Origin: Steromphala cineraria
Taxonomy: Eukaryota; Mollusca; Gastropoda; Trochida; Trochidae
Direction: 5' to 3'
Length of the DNA stretch: 64,000 nucleotides
NCBI GenBank assembly: GCA_916613615.1
Contig: OU744726.1
Coordinates: forward strand, 63,752,987-63,816,986
Made by a program: the position numbers and the translations under genes
The notes under the pieces: generated by a model
Databases searched by the model: none
Seen by the model: only the letters and a program-made list of their open reading frames with translations
Told to the model about the DNA's origin: nothing
Shown: positions 46,191-59,544 of the stretch, one piece after another
How positions within the stretch are numbered: position 1 is the first letter of the stretch
Layout of the letters: each line of letters begins with the position of its first letter

Positions 46191-47865
46191 TCGGTACCTC
46201 CAAAAAGACTCAACTAATTTGTGCGGCGGTTTGGAATATAAGTCAACATTGTGAACGTTTACAGAAATGGATAGGACGACCTGCCTTGCTATATGTAAAT
46301 CAGGCTTCGTAGGTCTGTCGTAATACTATACTTCCATTCCATTCCATTCATAACCTTTCGAAACAGTTGTTCAAGAACACGTGAAATGAACTTGTCTAAT
46401 CAATACTTTAACAGAACAAACAAATAGCATTACGGTTATTAGTTATGTGGATGACAACATCAAACGACTAACAGATGGTCAACAGGAAGTAGTATCTGGC
46501 AGCCACTGCGCATGTACAGGTGTTCCGGAAACGAAGCATCTCGGTAAAGGAAATGAGTTCCCAGACTAAGCTAGGTGTGAGACAAGTTACAGTTGCGGCA
46601 CAACATTGCACTTCCGATATTGAATGATAACGCCTTTGAAAAATACTCTTGGCTAAGTTAACAGACCCTAGATCTTACACCCTTGGTCTCAAGGGTGTGA
46701 CCACTTTTGAGACTTGCTCAATTAAAAGTGACTGTTCTATCGGTTAGTCATCTTTGTTCTTGATGATTATTAAAAAGTTTTTAACAAATTGATAACAAAC
46801 TGACCAGTTATGCCTTTTCATACTGTATACGTAGCGCCGATGAGTTGTAAAGTTTACGAATAAAAAATACTCTCAAATATGTTTGAAATATAGTTGGTTA
46901 TAATAATGTATCTGAAAATATATTTATGAACAAGATTGTCCCCTTCATTTTCCCCAACAAAGACCACCCTATTGAAGCCTATCTAAAACTCTTGGATGTA
47001 GCTTTAACAGGACCATAAAGCCAAATGGTTTGATTGCAGCTAGTCTAACAATTAGACTCGGAAATGAATTTTTTTCAATAAATCTGAAATTTGGAGAGAA
47101 AAAAGGATAAAAAGGAGACTGAGATTTCTTGAGCTCTCAAGTCTTAGTATAGACTTGCTGAGGCTTGCATTTTAGTTTAGCTTCTGGCTGACAGACTAGA
47201 TTGCAGTCTAAACAGCCTAGTCCTAAACAAGGTACTTCCACTGTTGGGGGAACGGCCACGTAGTTCAAGAGAAAAATCGAAGATTGCAAAAGTGAACGAA
47301 CGAAAGGCAACAGAGAAGTTACGATGGGTGACAATCTGAACTTTAACGCCTGATGAGCTGAATTTTCTGCGATGTTGTTTACACCATCATTTGCGTTCCT
47401 GTATACCTGTTTCCAGTTGTGATATATACAATGCCAGTATATATACCAGTAGGTATATCGATGCAAGCAGAGCCGGGTTACATCTACTACAGCGTGTACT
47501 ACCTTTGGTATTTGCCGCTAATTCAGTGAAGGAGGGGAGATGTGGAGAGCTTTCAGCGGGTAGTCATTGTTAGACCGATTCTACACAGGTGTGATAAGCA
47601 CGGGTTTGGGTCTTGTAGACTTGTTAACAGAAATACATATTAAACCAATTACCAATTCAACCTGAATTTGAGATATAACATGAGTGAACATCTTTATTGT
47701 CACGAGCGAGAGCGATGGTTATGCAAGAGTTGCAGAAGTTTGGCAACGTTTAGTTAAATAACTTCCAAATGTTATTTCATTAGTTACATCTATTCTTTCA
47801 TATTCCATTTAATTCATCTGCATCAAATTAAATTTAAAGCCAAAGATTACCTGTATGACTATCTA

Positions 47866-48175
47866 CATGACGTCACGACTGATTCAATATGAACATGATA
47901 TGTAATCGTAGCAGGATATGGAGAAAAAGAACCTGCCATGATTAAAATTGTACAAAATCCGTACAAATGAAGATGTATTGATACAAACAGATTATTTTCA
48001 TTTGGCGGTGACAATAACGACATGACGTCACGACTGATTCAATATGAACCTGATATGTGATCTTAGCAGGATATGGAGAAAAAGAACCTGCCATGACTAA
48101 AATTGTAAAAAATACGTTTAAATGATGATAAAAAAATATTTTCGTTAGAAAAAATGTCCGTGACAACAACGACAG
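47866..48175 (+). repeat. 155-bp tandem duplication carrying a CRE
   Basis: CATGACGTCACGACTGATTC begins at 47866 and again at 48021. The first ~90 bases of the two units are nearly identical (including AGCAGGATATGGAGAAAAAG). Each starts with TGACGTCA. No gene adjoins. Confidence 0.85.
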
Positions 48176-50030
48176 AAGGATCTATTTAACAAGATTCACA
48201 TATCATATAAATACATTCAGAGTCATTTCCATGTCAACTGTCAATTCCTTATGACATAAGGGGAAACCTTGTTATTGAAATGATGTCTCTATTAGGACAG
48301 TAGAAATCTGCCCAAAATTAAGTGAACCCGGACATTTTCGATAACAGACAAATAACTTGAAAAAATTAAAGAATACATGTCCCTTGCCTTCAGAAAAAAA
48401 ACCAACCAAAATCAACCTCCGGCAGAAAAAGTTATGGCCATTTGAAAATGTACCTGAAAGTTGTGGTGAAGCCTCTTCATATAAGATCAGTTGTATGACT
48501 AATATCGTCGGAGTTATCTCCCTTCCTAGCAACAGCCAAAATGGCTGTCATTGTTGTTGACAACAGAAGTTTGTAAGCGGTAAATTATGAAGTTTGATGT
48601 AAAAACCTTGTGTATTTTGTACAGAAATATATTTTGTCATTCAGACAAAAACATTAGTCTATGAAATATAACTTGAAATAATCCGGTTTTTAATGTTGTA
48701 GATATCTAAATGTTAGCTTTGTAAGCGCATAACTTGGACTTCAAATATGCGTCTTCTTTGAGATAATGATGTTAACTAGTAAAGTAATTGATATGTCTTT
48801 TGTCCAAGGAGATGAATTACATTCAATATGATGTGAAATAATGTGAAAATAAATTGAAGACCTAAAGTAAAACACCTCTGAAGAGCTAAGCATGCATATC
48901 CTACTGATACTACTTTCTCGCTGACTTATTTTTTTATAGAAAGCCTCTGCTGATCATTATGTGTTCATGGATATTTTATAGTTAATATAATCTAAAATGT
49001 ACACATTCAGAGTTATCTTTTCAATGCAAAAATAGTTTTCATACCAGACAAAGTTTTTTTCCCATTATTTCGATTTGTGTGCTTTAGGTCGATTTGAAAA
49101 AAATAATGTTTTAGAAATGCTTAATGGTAATAAGTTTTATCTCCTTTGAAAAAAAACTCAAAATGTGAATCTTATGATTTGAGAATTCAAAATGAAAAAG
49201 ACCAGAAAGAAAATTAATTCTTAAGTTTTATTTTTAAAATCTTTGATAGTCACTAATTGCTTATTAATGACAAAAATACCAAACGTCAACGCCATTCTTC
49301 TATATTCCATGTGTTATAATAAAGTACTTTACTTTATCTTACTATGTCATAAGTCTTGAATAGTTCACAGAATTAATTAATGCTGAAAATGAGTTTAGAT
49401 ATTAGATAAATCTGGCTTTAAAAAGATCTTTACATAAAAAATACAAAAATTTATTACTTTTTCAAATATCATTATTTTTCAAATTAGTACCTTGTACAGA
49501 AACATGTTAATGTTTTCCGACCAAACATACTAGAAAACTAGATATATATTTTATGTGCATGTAGAGCACTTTAATGTCTCCTGCTCAAATGTTTAATCCA
49601 TAATTTAATCAAACCTCATCACCTCAGCAATATTTGCCAGTTATAAGCCACAGACTATCCGCAAAGGTAAATATTAAAGAAATACATGATTAAAAAAAGG
49701 TAGCCCATGGAGTAAAGGGGACCACTCTAATTATAGGTCTACCCACTTTTTAAGTCTTATTAAATTATACTGAATACTTTTGAATTAAGGCTGGAAAAGG
49801 GGCCCCCACCCATATGTCATACTATTAATTAAGTTTAGTACAATGATACAAATAGATGTGATGCATAGTGGAGTAAAGAGAATGTCACCAAAGTGTCTTC
49901 TGATATCAAAAATATCAACACAAGTTCATAAAAGTAACAATTTTTACATTTATCGTGCGATTCTATTTATCATCCAAAATTATTTTTCATCACATTAGCA
50001 TGAAAAATGTACATCTTTGGCCACTGCATT

Positions 50031-50189
50031 TAAGAATTGACTTCGAAATTTATAAAGTTTATGGAGGTATAAACTTAAAAACCGCTGTGCAAACTGTGTA
50101 AATCCGCGTAGCGGATTTATGCCAAGTTTGCACTGTGGTTTTTAAGTTTATACCTCCATAAACTTTATAAATTTCGAAGTCAATTCTTA
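50031..50189. mobile_element. 159-bp near-perfect hairpin (foldback MITE)
   Basis: Arms of about 77 bases (AAGAATTGACTTCGAAATTT and on through TTTATGGAGGTATAAAC to AATCCGC) meet at a 3-base loop at 50108-50110, with very few mismatches. This is the most perfect inverted repeat in the window, implying recent origin or hairpin-based amplification. Confidence 0.9.
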
Positions 50190-50646
50190 TAAATAAATCT
50201 GCATATACTTATTGTTTTGAAGACATATTGTTTCTCCAAATACACAATTTAACAACAAAAAGAGATGCACTATTTTCGCGAAAAACGGTCCGCCACGGGG
50301 GCGTGGCTAGACATGACGTCATATGTATTATGACGTTACGAAATTAAGTTTACACGGGTATGAACAGAATCGCTCTGACGGCCTTCAGCGAATCAGATCC
50401 CTGCAAAGCTAATGCTATTTATTTATAGCCGTATAACTCCCAAAACAGTGATGTCTTAGCATTGTGATGTCATCGTTTTTATGAGGTCATAACATTGTGA
50501 CCTCATTATGTTTATGACAGCATAGCATTGTTTAAAGTCTACTTTCAAAACAATATATCGTAGGAGATATCGCTTGATCTTCGCAAGCAATATCTTGTGT
50601 GGAACACATGTTTATGATACTTAATTCCTGTATTCACGTATTCATT

Positions 50647-51331
50647 TTTAGCTCATCTGGCCTGTAAGGCCCGATGGGCTTATGGCATGGCATGGTGTCC
50701 GGCGTCCGTCCGTCCATCCGTCCGTAAACTTTGTGGAATTTTGACTTCTTCTCCAGAACCATAAGGCCTAGAAAGCTGAAACTTTGTGTACAGACTCCTT
50801 GGCTAGTGAGGATTATAAATTGTAGCTTTGGTTGCCCTGTGACCCCTAATAAGGGCCACAGATGCCATGCCCTAAAAACTTTTTTTCATCTTCTTCTCCA
50901 GAACCATGAGGCCTAGAAAGCTGAAACTTAATTTGCAGACTCCTTGACTGGTGAAGATTATAAATTGTAGCTTTGGTAGCCCTGTGACTCCTAATAAGGG
51001 CCACGCCCTAAAAACCTATTTTCATCGTCTTTTCCAGAAGCATAAGGCCTAGAAAGGTGAAACTTTGTGTACAGACTCCTTGACTAGTGAGGATTATGAT
51101 TTGTAGCTTTGGTGACCCTGCTGCCCCTAATAAAGGCAACAGGAACGTCCTTCAAATCTAGTTTCATCTTCTTCTCCTGAAGTATAAGGCCTAGAAAACT
51201 GAAACTTGTCGCCTATATACTTAATTTTATGATTGGTGCCCCTGTGGCCTCTACAAAGGGGGAATCACATTGGTCACACTCTACAGCATAATTGATGATG
51301 AAGCCTGATGAACTACAGAGCCAATGGCTCT
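50647..51331 (-). mobile_element. pearl/Helentron-like element, reverse orientation
   Basis: Read on the minus strand it starts AGAGCCAATGGCTCTGTAG... near 51331, has about four core units spaced 135-145 bp (TAAGGCCTAGAAAGCTGAAA marks them on the plus strand), then a GGAC-type microsatellite (50699-50725 on plus as GTCCGTCC) and the end motif CCATGCCATAAGCCCATCGG. The orientation is opposite to the 41994 copy. Confidence 0.85.
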
Positions 51332-51477
51332 ATTTTTATGTTTTATCACCCCAAAACAAAACTGAAGTTCAGTCATGATTATAAATGAAAGGAAATGAAT
51401 GAAATCTTCCATGATCTTTTGTTCAGCTCACTACAAAATTGTATTTTGCAGCACAGAGTAATTTTACAAAATTATTC

Positions 51478-51860
51478 CAATTTTCTTTCATTTTCTTTAC
51501 TTTTTTACCCCAGAACAGGCATGATGTTCAACATGCAGCAATAATGGATTAAGAAGTTATATTATAATTCATGATCTATCATTTTCATCCGTAGCCCTTT
51601 GTTTTGTGTAACAGATACTCATTTTTAAAAAAAAATTCCAATTTTCTTTCATTTTTGAAGGGTTTTTACCCCAAAACAGACATGACGTTCGACCTGCCAT
51701 ATCAAATGATTATGGGATCATTTAACGTTGCATGATCTATCATTTAAGTAAATTAAAAGGTCTTTACTTCAAGAAAAAATATATTTTAAAAAATATTTCC
51801 AATTTTCTTTCATTTTTTTAGGTTTTTGACCCCAAAATGCATTTTGCCGATGGTTGATTT
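51478..51860. repeat. degenerate ~160-bp direct repeat, three copies
   Basis: The words TCCAATTTTCTTTCATTTT followed by TTTTACCCCA/TTTGACCCCA and AACAGGCATGATGTTC-type sequence occur near 51478, 51637 and 51798. The regular spacing suggests an eroded tandem array attached to the inverted element that ends near 51975. Confidence 0.5.
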
Positions 51861-52929
51861 TGGTTGGGTTTTTCATGGTTCATCAGCATGGTTTTAAGGA
51901 CCACTTAAAAACAAAATTTGTCTGTTATCAAAAATGTCCGGGTTTTTCATGATTTCTACTGGACTATATTGCCAACTTTCGTTTTTAAGCTTCAAAATAT
52001 CAATCGTAATAATCTCATTATACACTGATACAGGTGTGTATCATATATACATGAAGTAGTCATACACCGTTATGAAACATCTCGTTTCTGAAGATGCACT
52101 CACCAAAACAACCCTGAGCATAACCGAGTTTAATCATGATGATGGTGGATATTTCATTTCAAATCTGCAAAGGTTCATTGAAACGTACTTAATGGGGACA
52201 TGATCACCAATAATTTCTTAAATACTTATTATTTATGAATAGGTTATTATCAAAGTGAAGATAGTAAGCTAGACTAACATTTAGTCTCAGAAGTATTTTT
52301 TTAATATTGAAAATATTTTAAAACAAATCATGTCTTATGATAAAATGGAGCCCAGAAGATGCTTAAACCTCAGAGCTGAGCGATCTAAACTTGCTATATT
52401 TTTCTAGACTTGGTTGGGCAGACTAATAGGAAGCAAATTGTGTTCAATTTGAATAAAAAGATGTTCTTTTTCGTGTTCCATTCCTCATACTCTGTTTATG
52501 CTTAGGTTTTGAATAAATTAAAACTCAGGTAATATTCTAACTGTCCTCAAACGTAATTTGGGACATTAAGTTTTGAACTCATATGACTTTTGGTTTCATT
52601 TCATATATTCAAAGAAGTGTGAGTCAACGTACAAATGAAATTGACTTTTGTAACAAAAGGGGTCAGTGCAGGCTATGTAGTAACGCAACCTAATATACAC
52701 CAGAACATTAACCCCAAACTAGAAACATATGTATCTGAGACCCCCATGGGACAAAACCTTTTAACACATATGGACTTATCTCTCTTACCCGCACATTGCA
52801 TTAGTCACATCAGTCTGACGCTTAAAACACATAAGGCTTAACATGGAGTCTTTGTTAGTTTTGAAAATTAATGCAAAACTCTGTTTATTTTTATATCACA
52901 TGACATTGTAACACGACCGGACGAGTCAC

Positions 52930-53047
52930 ACAGCGCACGTGCCTATCTGTCACGTGATCTAATATGGCGTCGTTATCTTCCGGTTTCAGAATCACAAGGA
53001 TCGTGAGAGAAATGGCGATGGAAGCTAGATCGATAAGAGAAAGAAAA
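52930..53047 (+). promoter_or_regulatory. promoter-like block with two CACGTG boxes and an ATGGCG start
   Basis: CGCACGTGCC and GTCACGTGATC (E-box/CLEAR-like) precede AATATGGCGTCG, which resembles a YY1-type start-site motif. An ORF from that ATG (MASLSSGFRITRI and on) closes after 28 codons. A GTGAGAG donor-like site follows ATC. This may be the first exon of an unseen gene. No continuation was identified. Confidence 0.25.
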
Positions 53048-54489
53048 TGATTGTTTCAGTCACGGAATTGGGGTAACCGGGGGAAGTAGGAGCCTGTACA
53101 AGCAAACCGGTGTCAAAGAGAAACATGAGAGCAGGTCACTTGGCAGAATGCGTTAAAGAGAGGGTTGTATCGGTTTCCGATCCTCCATTTTGATTTCTGC
53201 ATTATGTAGAAAAACGCGATAGAATTATTGATTGTTTCGGCAGCATCTTATACTGAATATTTAAACATTCACAAATTAATATTTTTACTCAGCAATTTAG
53301 TCATTCCAAAACAGTTTTTTTTTCAAAACTAGCGAATATTGGGATTGCTGAAAAGTCTTCATTAGTGGGACATGTAATATGAACGACATTTCTGATTAGT
53401 GTACCCTCTAAGTGGTTCTTAGCCGCTTAATATATCTTTCGTCTTAGCGGAGGTTTAAAATTCAAATTTTTGAATTGCTCTTATTCGTTTCGCATATCGT
53501 TCATTTCGTAAAAATACCTGCTGATCCTCCACTTTGAAATCTTTATAAAGATGAACTACACTATGCTTTATTTGTTTAATCTTTCAATTTTTCTGTACTC
53601 TGCCTTTAAGCGTAGAAAGTATGTACTCTCTACTGCATAATGTTTGTTTGTTTATGATAAGTACTTCAGGCATGTGGCCTCTTTCAGATTGATACATTTC
53701 TAAAATTGAATATCAATAAGATTTACCAATAATTTAGCCTTAGACAAACAGCAATGTCTTGCCATTAAACGCAAGTAACGCCGACAAATGGCATCCTTTC
53801 TATATTTTTATTAATGATTGAACCAAAAATAACCGTCAGTAGCATGCACCATGTTATTAAATCAGCAATCAGGCTACATCCGCGTTTTTTGCAAAGCATT
53901 TAAAAAGTAAACCATCTATTGTTGACATTTCACATTTATGCATGGTTAGCAATATCAATATCAATAACACCGCGTCAGGTGTATAAAACTCGCCCCCTGC
54001 TCATTGGTTAATACATTTCGCGGGACTAATATATCCCTATAAAACCCTTGGCGATACGTTATAATTTACAATGTCCCCCGAACTACGATTCCATGAAATA
54101 CACAAGTAGAAGACCTTTCATCAATGAGTGTATGAAAACAATACAGTAGAGAAAAAACAATGACCAGACAATACAAACAGTCGGAGCATATCGGATACAT
54201 GTCAGAATACTCGAGGGAGCGAAGAGCTCAGATAACATCGGGAATAGGTCGGAACCGAGGTAGCAGACCACACAGTAGTATCTTCCGAATGAAGAGCAGG
54301 ATGGTCTCTAGACTGGAATTTGTCGCTTAAAACAATCAATATTATGCAAGGTCAGCAGGCATAAGGAAGGAGTATTCAGACTTAGATTGATTGTAAATTT
54401 GTTGTCTTGAGTTGATTCCCTTCATCACATTTAAAGTTAAACAAAACTAGACAAAATTATTTAAAGAATTTGAAAACATCACTGTCCCT

Positions 54490-54577
54490 ATCTTCCCCGC
54501 AAGGCCAAGCCAGCACACGTTAGAGACGAGCTCACTTATGACGTTAACGTTGGCTATCTAGGCCTTGCGGGGAAGAT
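54490..54577. repeat. 17-bp perfect inverted repeat with 54-base spacer
   Basis: ATCTTCCCCGCAAGGCC at 54490-54506 is exactly reversed at 54561-54577. The spacer contains the palindrome AACGTTAACGTT-like ACGTTAACGT. Much GC-richer than its surroundings. Confidence 0.7.
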
Positions 54578-55741
54578 GCACTGTTCATTCATGCATGGTA
54601 TCTTTTTCTTTAAAGCTTGTGTGTACCCAGAAAACTCTAAACTTGCTGATTGAGGTTCTAAAGGTTCCTTTTTGGTACACAGTCATAAAGCAAGACCAAT
54701 GGAACGCCTAATGTTAAAGGCTAAAGGGACTGAATGAAGGCTACGTTGCTTCGAGTAAGAACAGATGACGTAGGGATACAATCGCTACAGATAACTACTG
54801 CTACTGCATGACCCTCCGCGCTTGGAATATATGACTGGAAATGTAAGGACAATTGTAACTAATAATACATTGGAATATGACCGAGATAAGAAATATCTTT
54901 TTAAAGTCAGATAAATTATAATTAAACGATCTTATGACATCGTTATTCAGAGTAGCCTACTTGACACGAAATCATCTGATCGTGATGCAGATGGAAATAT
55001 GCTGTGGCAAGAAATACTCCTTTGATAGACAAACCTTTTTAATGTCATTTATGTTTTCTTATGAGTTCTTAGTGAAACTTACCTCACATTTTTCAAAAAG
55101 CGAGGTTTCCGGTTACCCGAGGTCCGAGTTAACGAGGTTCGACTTTAAAAGACACCAAAAAACACGATAGAGATGCATATGAAAGTAGTTTCAGATAATA
55201 TGTATTTCATGAGAGCCAGAACCATATGCAATGTCCTTTTTTAAATTTTTCAACATTATGACATTTTAATTCCCAGTAAATACCATCAAAGCCCCGCTGG
55301 TCACGTATATTAAGTTATTCTCAGATAAGAAATATCTTTATAAAAGCCAGATCCTTTTGAATTTTTCGATCTTTTTAAAGTTCTTAGTGACACTATTACA
55401 TCAGAATCCCCAGTAATTGTTCCGACCTGTAAACAAACGTGGCTATTGTTAGAGTACGGATATGCTAAATTGCCTTGCTAGCGTGAACTAGCCACGTGTA
55501 AGGAACAGACCTAAATGCATGTGGTAACCTAGACTTTCTCAGTCTCTTAACCATTTAACGCCCTTAGCTTACTCTGAATTACCATCATATTCTAAACAGT
55601 CATGCTTGAGGCATGTGGTAAGGTAGAATATTTCAAAGCATTATTCCCATAATTCAAAATTAAAAACATCATGATAAATTTTAACAGTTATGCTAAAATT
55701 ACGTATACTTTCTTTGAGAGGCATTTAAGAAGTTGGAATGA

Positions 55742-55842
55742 CAATAATGCAGAGGAATATATGGATGGCAACGTCTTTTTTCATTGTATGCGACGTATCG
55801 AAAGAAGTTGTCGTCCATATATCCCTCTGCATTATTATCTTA
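55742..55842. repeat. imperfect ~100-base hairpin
   Basis: ATAATGCAGAGGAATATATG with the following GATGGCAACGTC pairs with GTTGTCGTCCATATATCCCT and CTGCATTAT downstream, with a few mismatches and a loop of about 25 bases. The size is compatible with a precursor microRNA or a small MITE. Confidence 0.6.
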
Positions 55843-58800
55843 TACTTAACTCACAATAACTGGACCATTATGGAGCATTTCTTTAATATAGATAAAAAAA
55901 TCTTCGTCACTGTAGCAGTTAGGCATAATGCATAGGTAGTTAACGTACACTAACTTCCAAATTACCAACCATGCATTAGTCACATGACTGAATCATAATC
56001 ATGATCAGACACATCATCATCTCATTCACAGTTTCGCTAAATGCTTAGGTAACCTACACTTACCCGTAATCAACTATTGACCCGACACAATTCATAAACA
56101 TCATGGTCATTTTAGCAGGGGAAATTATATTTTAGAAAGTCCGCTAAAAAATTCATAACGAACCCGTTTTATTCGTGTATTTACCAAGTTCGGATTTGTA
56201 CATTGGACGCACAGACCGGTTTGATAATGACTTATTCAGCAGCTATGTGTTGCCAAACCTACCAAGACCACTAAAACGTCTTTTAAACTCTTTCTGCTGT
56301 TTTATGCTCAAAGGAATCAAAATGTCAATCAAAACATGCCTGTATATATCCCTTTCAAAAAGTTTCGATTTCTGAAATTTGATTAGTCTTGAAGGTTTAA
56401 ACTTGATGTTTCAGTAACTCAAATTTTTAAACCACGTCTATGTTATCCAAAATCTCAAACTATAGGAGCTTGTTTTTAATAGTTTACTGGTAATCCCTAC
56501 CATTATTGATGAAACTAAAAGGAACCGGTGAGACAGTCTAAGTGTCCATGTATTTGTGTTGTATATGAGATTGTAATGATGCAGTCACGATGCACATATG
56601 CTGCTATTTCCCATTTATTGTATAAAGTAGTCTGTGGTTCCTGTAGGTTGAGACTTACGTACATTGCATTACATCTCTAATGCTCCGTATGTGTGTTTTA
56701 GAGGAACATGTAATTCTGTGGACACGATATTTTCATGTACACATGTTTTGTGGTTGAATTGCATTTTGATGTTATAAAAGTCTTCAATAAAAATATAATT
56801 CAAATAAGTCAAAAGTGCGTTTTCTCGCAAATTCTTATTTGACTCATACAAGTCGATGTGTATGTATGCTCCGTGTGTTTTAAAGGAAAGTGTATTTCTG
56901 TTGACACAATATGCTTCTATAAACAAAGGGTATTCTCAGTATTCTGGCTGGCTTGCATTTTAATACTATAAAAACCGTTCAATAGAGTCAATATTAAAAC
57001 TTAAACCTAAATATGCACAATAGTTAAGCTAATGTACAAATTGAGTGTTACTTAAATCAGATAAATTGGTCTCGTTCATAAATCAATATTTAAAGCGAGC
57101 CATCCTGAAGGTGATAAGGGTATGACGACAAAATTCAACCAAACTTCATTCAACAAAACTGAATTGTGTCTATTGAAACTGAAACAAAGCTGAACAAAAC
57201 ATATACTGATATAAGAAAAAATATGTCAAACAAACAAAAAATACGAGAAATCTGCAAAACCAATTTACAGATCTCAGAAGGACAAAATCAGAACCCTTTG
57301 ACAAAGAGGACTATAGTTTCCTGATGGTGCATGATAATTCCTTCACAAAACGTCCTGAACCATCGGGTGTGTCCCGTATGGTTTGTACAGGATGGAGCGA
57401 TAGTGAATCGAGCAACAAGACACATGCTCAGCCAGTTCCCAAACATAGTATATTGACTGACTGAATTGAAACTGACTGAGCCTATTTGTTCATTTAAAAC
57501 TATATCCGATCTGTATCTGAACGTCGAATATCATGAAGCTTTCACCCTTACATCTTTAACATTGTTATTCAAACTTCTTAAATTCCTTGCAAATCATACT
57601 ATAAGTACAGTTTTGCTTGAGGGTGTCAAAAAATATCGTGAATGTCAACCATTTGGTTTTGCATCCTGGGCCAACTGGGTGTTCCTACCTCCTACAAGAC
57701 ATATGTCCAATATGATTTGGCCGAGATCAGAGTAAGGGGTCATATGCACCCCTAACTGCGATAATGGCCCAAATATACCACCAAGCGATTTCAAAGAATT
57801 AATGAACAACTACATATAATCTGAGCATTCTTATAAAAATGCAACGGTTTGATAAAACATTTTCACTGTTCTTATTTGAGCTATTTTAAAGCGAAAGGAA
57901 ACCAAGAATCGATAGTTTGCAAACATAATGTAAGCGAAAAGTACATTCTTAGCACGTGATGACAACTCTCTTTCATCAAGGTAATCGAAGACAAGCCATG
58001 AAGAGTCCACTTGACGCTAAGTAGGTTTTATGAAGACGAGCAACACTACCCGCAGGTAGACAAAGGATATGACGTACATGCTTCAACTGTGTAGATGGAC
58101 ATCGTCCTCTTACACCTTGTGAGTAGGCTTTTCTTTTAGTTTTTGTTCACAAATAAAACACTGAGGTAATCCCTGATTCATGACAACGTCTTTAAATTAG
58201 CTCACCATCAAACAAAGATATATCCACGGTTCCAGTCTTATATACGACTTAATGATTATAATTTACATTTTATACAAAACTTTTGGATAACCTATACGCT
58301 TGACTACTGTTATAAAGAAATAAACCATGTGAACGAAAAACACATATGCATTCTTTGTTAAAATCTTTTTCAATTGAATTATTTCATCTTACAACATGCA
58401 AACATGCATCTAAGTTTCTATGTTGGTTGAGCAGAAAGGGGCATAAGGTCCCAACATCAAGTTAGGTAAGTTAATCAATGCCATTCATTCAATAATTTGT
58501 CTGCAACAAATAGTGACTCATGACCATATGGAGGCACTCACAAAAGCAACATTAATGTCGAGTTAGTTTGCTCCACATGGAGGAAGTGTAACATTGTATA
58601 TTTGTATTCTTTATATCCGATTCCATCCCAGTTAATCAGAGGTACTACGCCACAGCCATGTTTCTCGAATCAAATAAACGTCAAATTCAGTCTCAACAAA
58701 CGTGCGTGTATCGTGCTCCAATATAATCGTCTGCCACCCCCGCCTTTGGTCAAATGTTGCCCAGATGGAGCATTCTTACATCCGGGTCTTAAACACGAGC

Positions 58801-59544
58801 AGACGGCCGGAAGTTGACGAAGGACACGGAAGCATGGTTGACCTTGTAACACATGTGCCTTTGAAATGACCGGAACTTTTGGCTAAATGACCAGGGCTTG
58901 TGAGAAACATAATTTAAACTCGTCCAAACTGTTCTGTTATGTGAAGTTTTATCGACTATATTGATATCTTCATTTTAAATGAAGAAAAGGAACATGAACG
59001 AGTTTCGTAGTTTGGCACGTTACACTACATTTCCAGGTTCTATTGTTCTATATTTGGATAATAATTTGTGAAAACAGTGAAAAAGCATAAACAAGTTGAT
59101 TAATTTCAGACTTTAGGATATTAAACATATCGAGTAAATGTACTTTTTTATTATGAGTTTGATTACAACTTTGTTGAAAATGAATTAATAAAAGAGTATA
59201 GTTAGCTAATATTCTCTCACCATGTATTAACTATCGTAACCTTGCGTCATGATTGAGAGTTATCAGGGTTCAAACAGACTGGAATTCTTTATAACATGTC
59301 GAGTCTGCCAACGTTGTATCTTGAAACCCTGGTGACTTTCTTGAACACTGCATAGAAGTAATATCATAAGATTCGTTATCAAAACCTAGCGCGAACAAAT
59401 AATTAATAACTGTATCGTCCAGCTGTGATCAAGACACAAAAAAGCAAATGATTTATTATTTATATAATGTGAACGTTAGCTAGTAAACGGGAGTTCTAAG
59501 ATTCGTTGAATGATCCATCACTGCCAATCGATATCTGTTCTCAA

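Larger units (their letters stand above)
43488..47865. other. gene-free repeat-bearing interval
   Basis: No supportable exon. It contains a 127-bp tandem array and a degenerate pearl-like copy. A minus-strand open frame near 47137-47466 has several cysteines but no start, splice or family support and is not annotated. Confidence 0.5.
48283..51975. repeat. two inverted copies of a repeat bracketing 3.6 kb
   Basis: CCCGGACATTTTCGATAACA near 48330 is the reverse complement, with few changes, of sequence near 51928-51950 (TGTTATCAAAAATGTCCGGG). CCAACCAAAATCAACC near 48404 likewise matches GGTTGATTTTGGTTGG near 51851. Order is preserved, so these are two inverted copies of one element rather than chance. 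The bracketed DNA has other repeats but no transposase that I can read. Confidence 0.5.
51976..59544. other. gene-free interval
   Basis: I find no exon that can be supported by motif plus splice signals. Listed separately: a promoter-like CACGTG/ATGGCG block near 52.9 kb, an inverted repeat at 54.5 kb and a hairpin at 55.8 kb. Confidence 0.45.

Noticed and set aside
47137..47466. Minus-strand open frame with a cluster of cysteines (CLGLGCLDCNLVC)
   Set aside because: The cysteines follow a hydrophobic run, but there is no plausible start, splice context or recognised family, and the region is repeat-rich. Probably chance.
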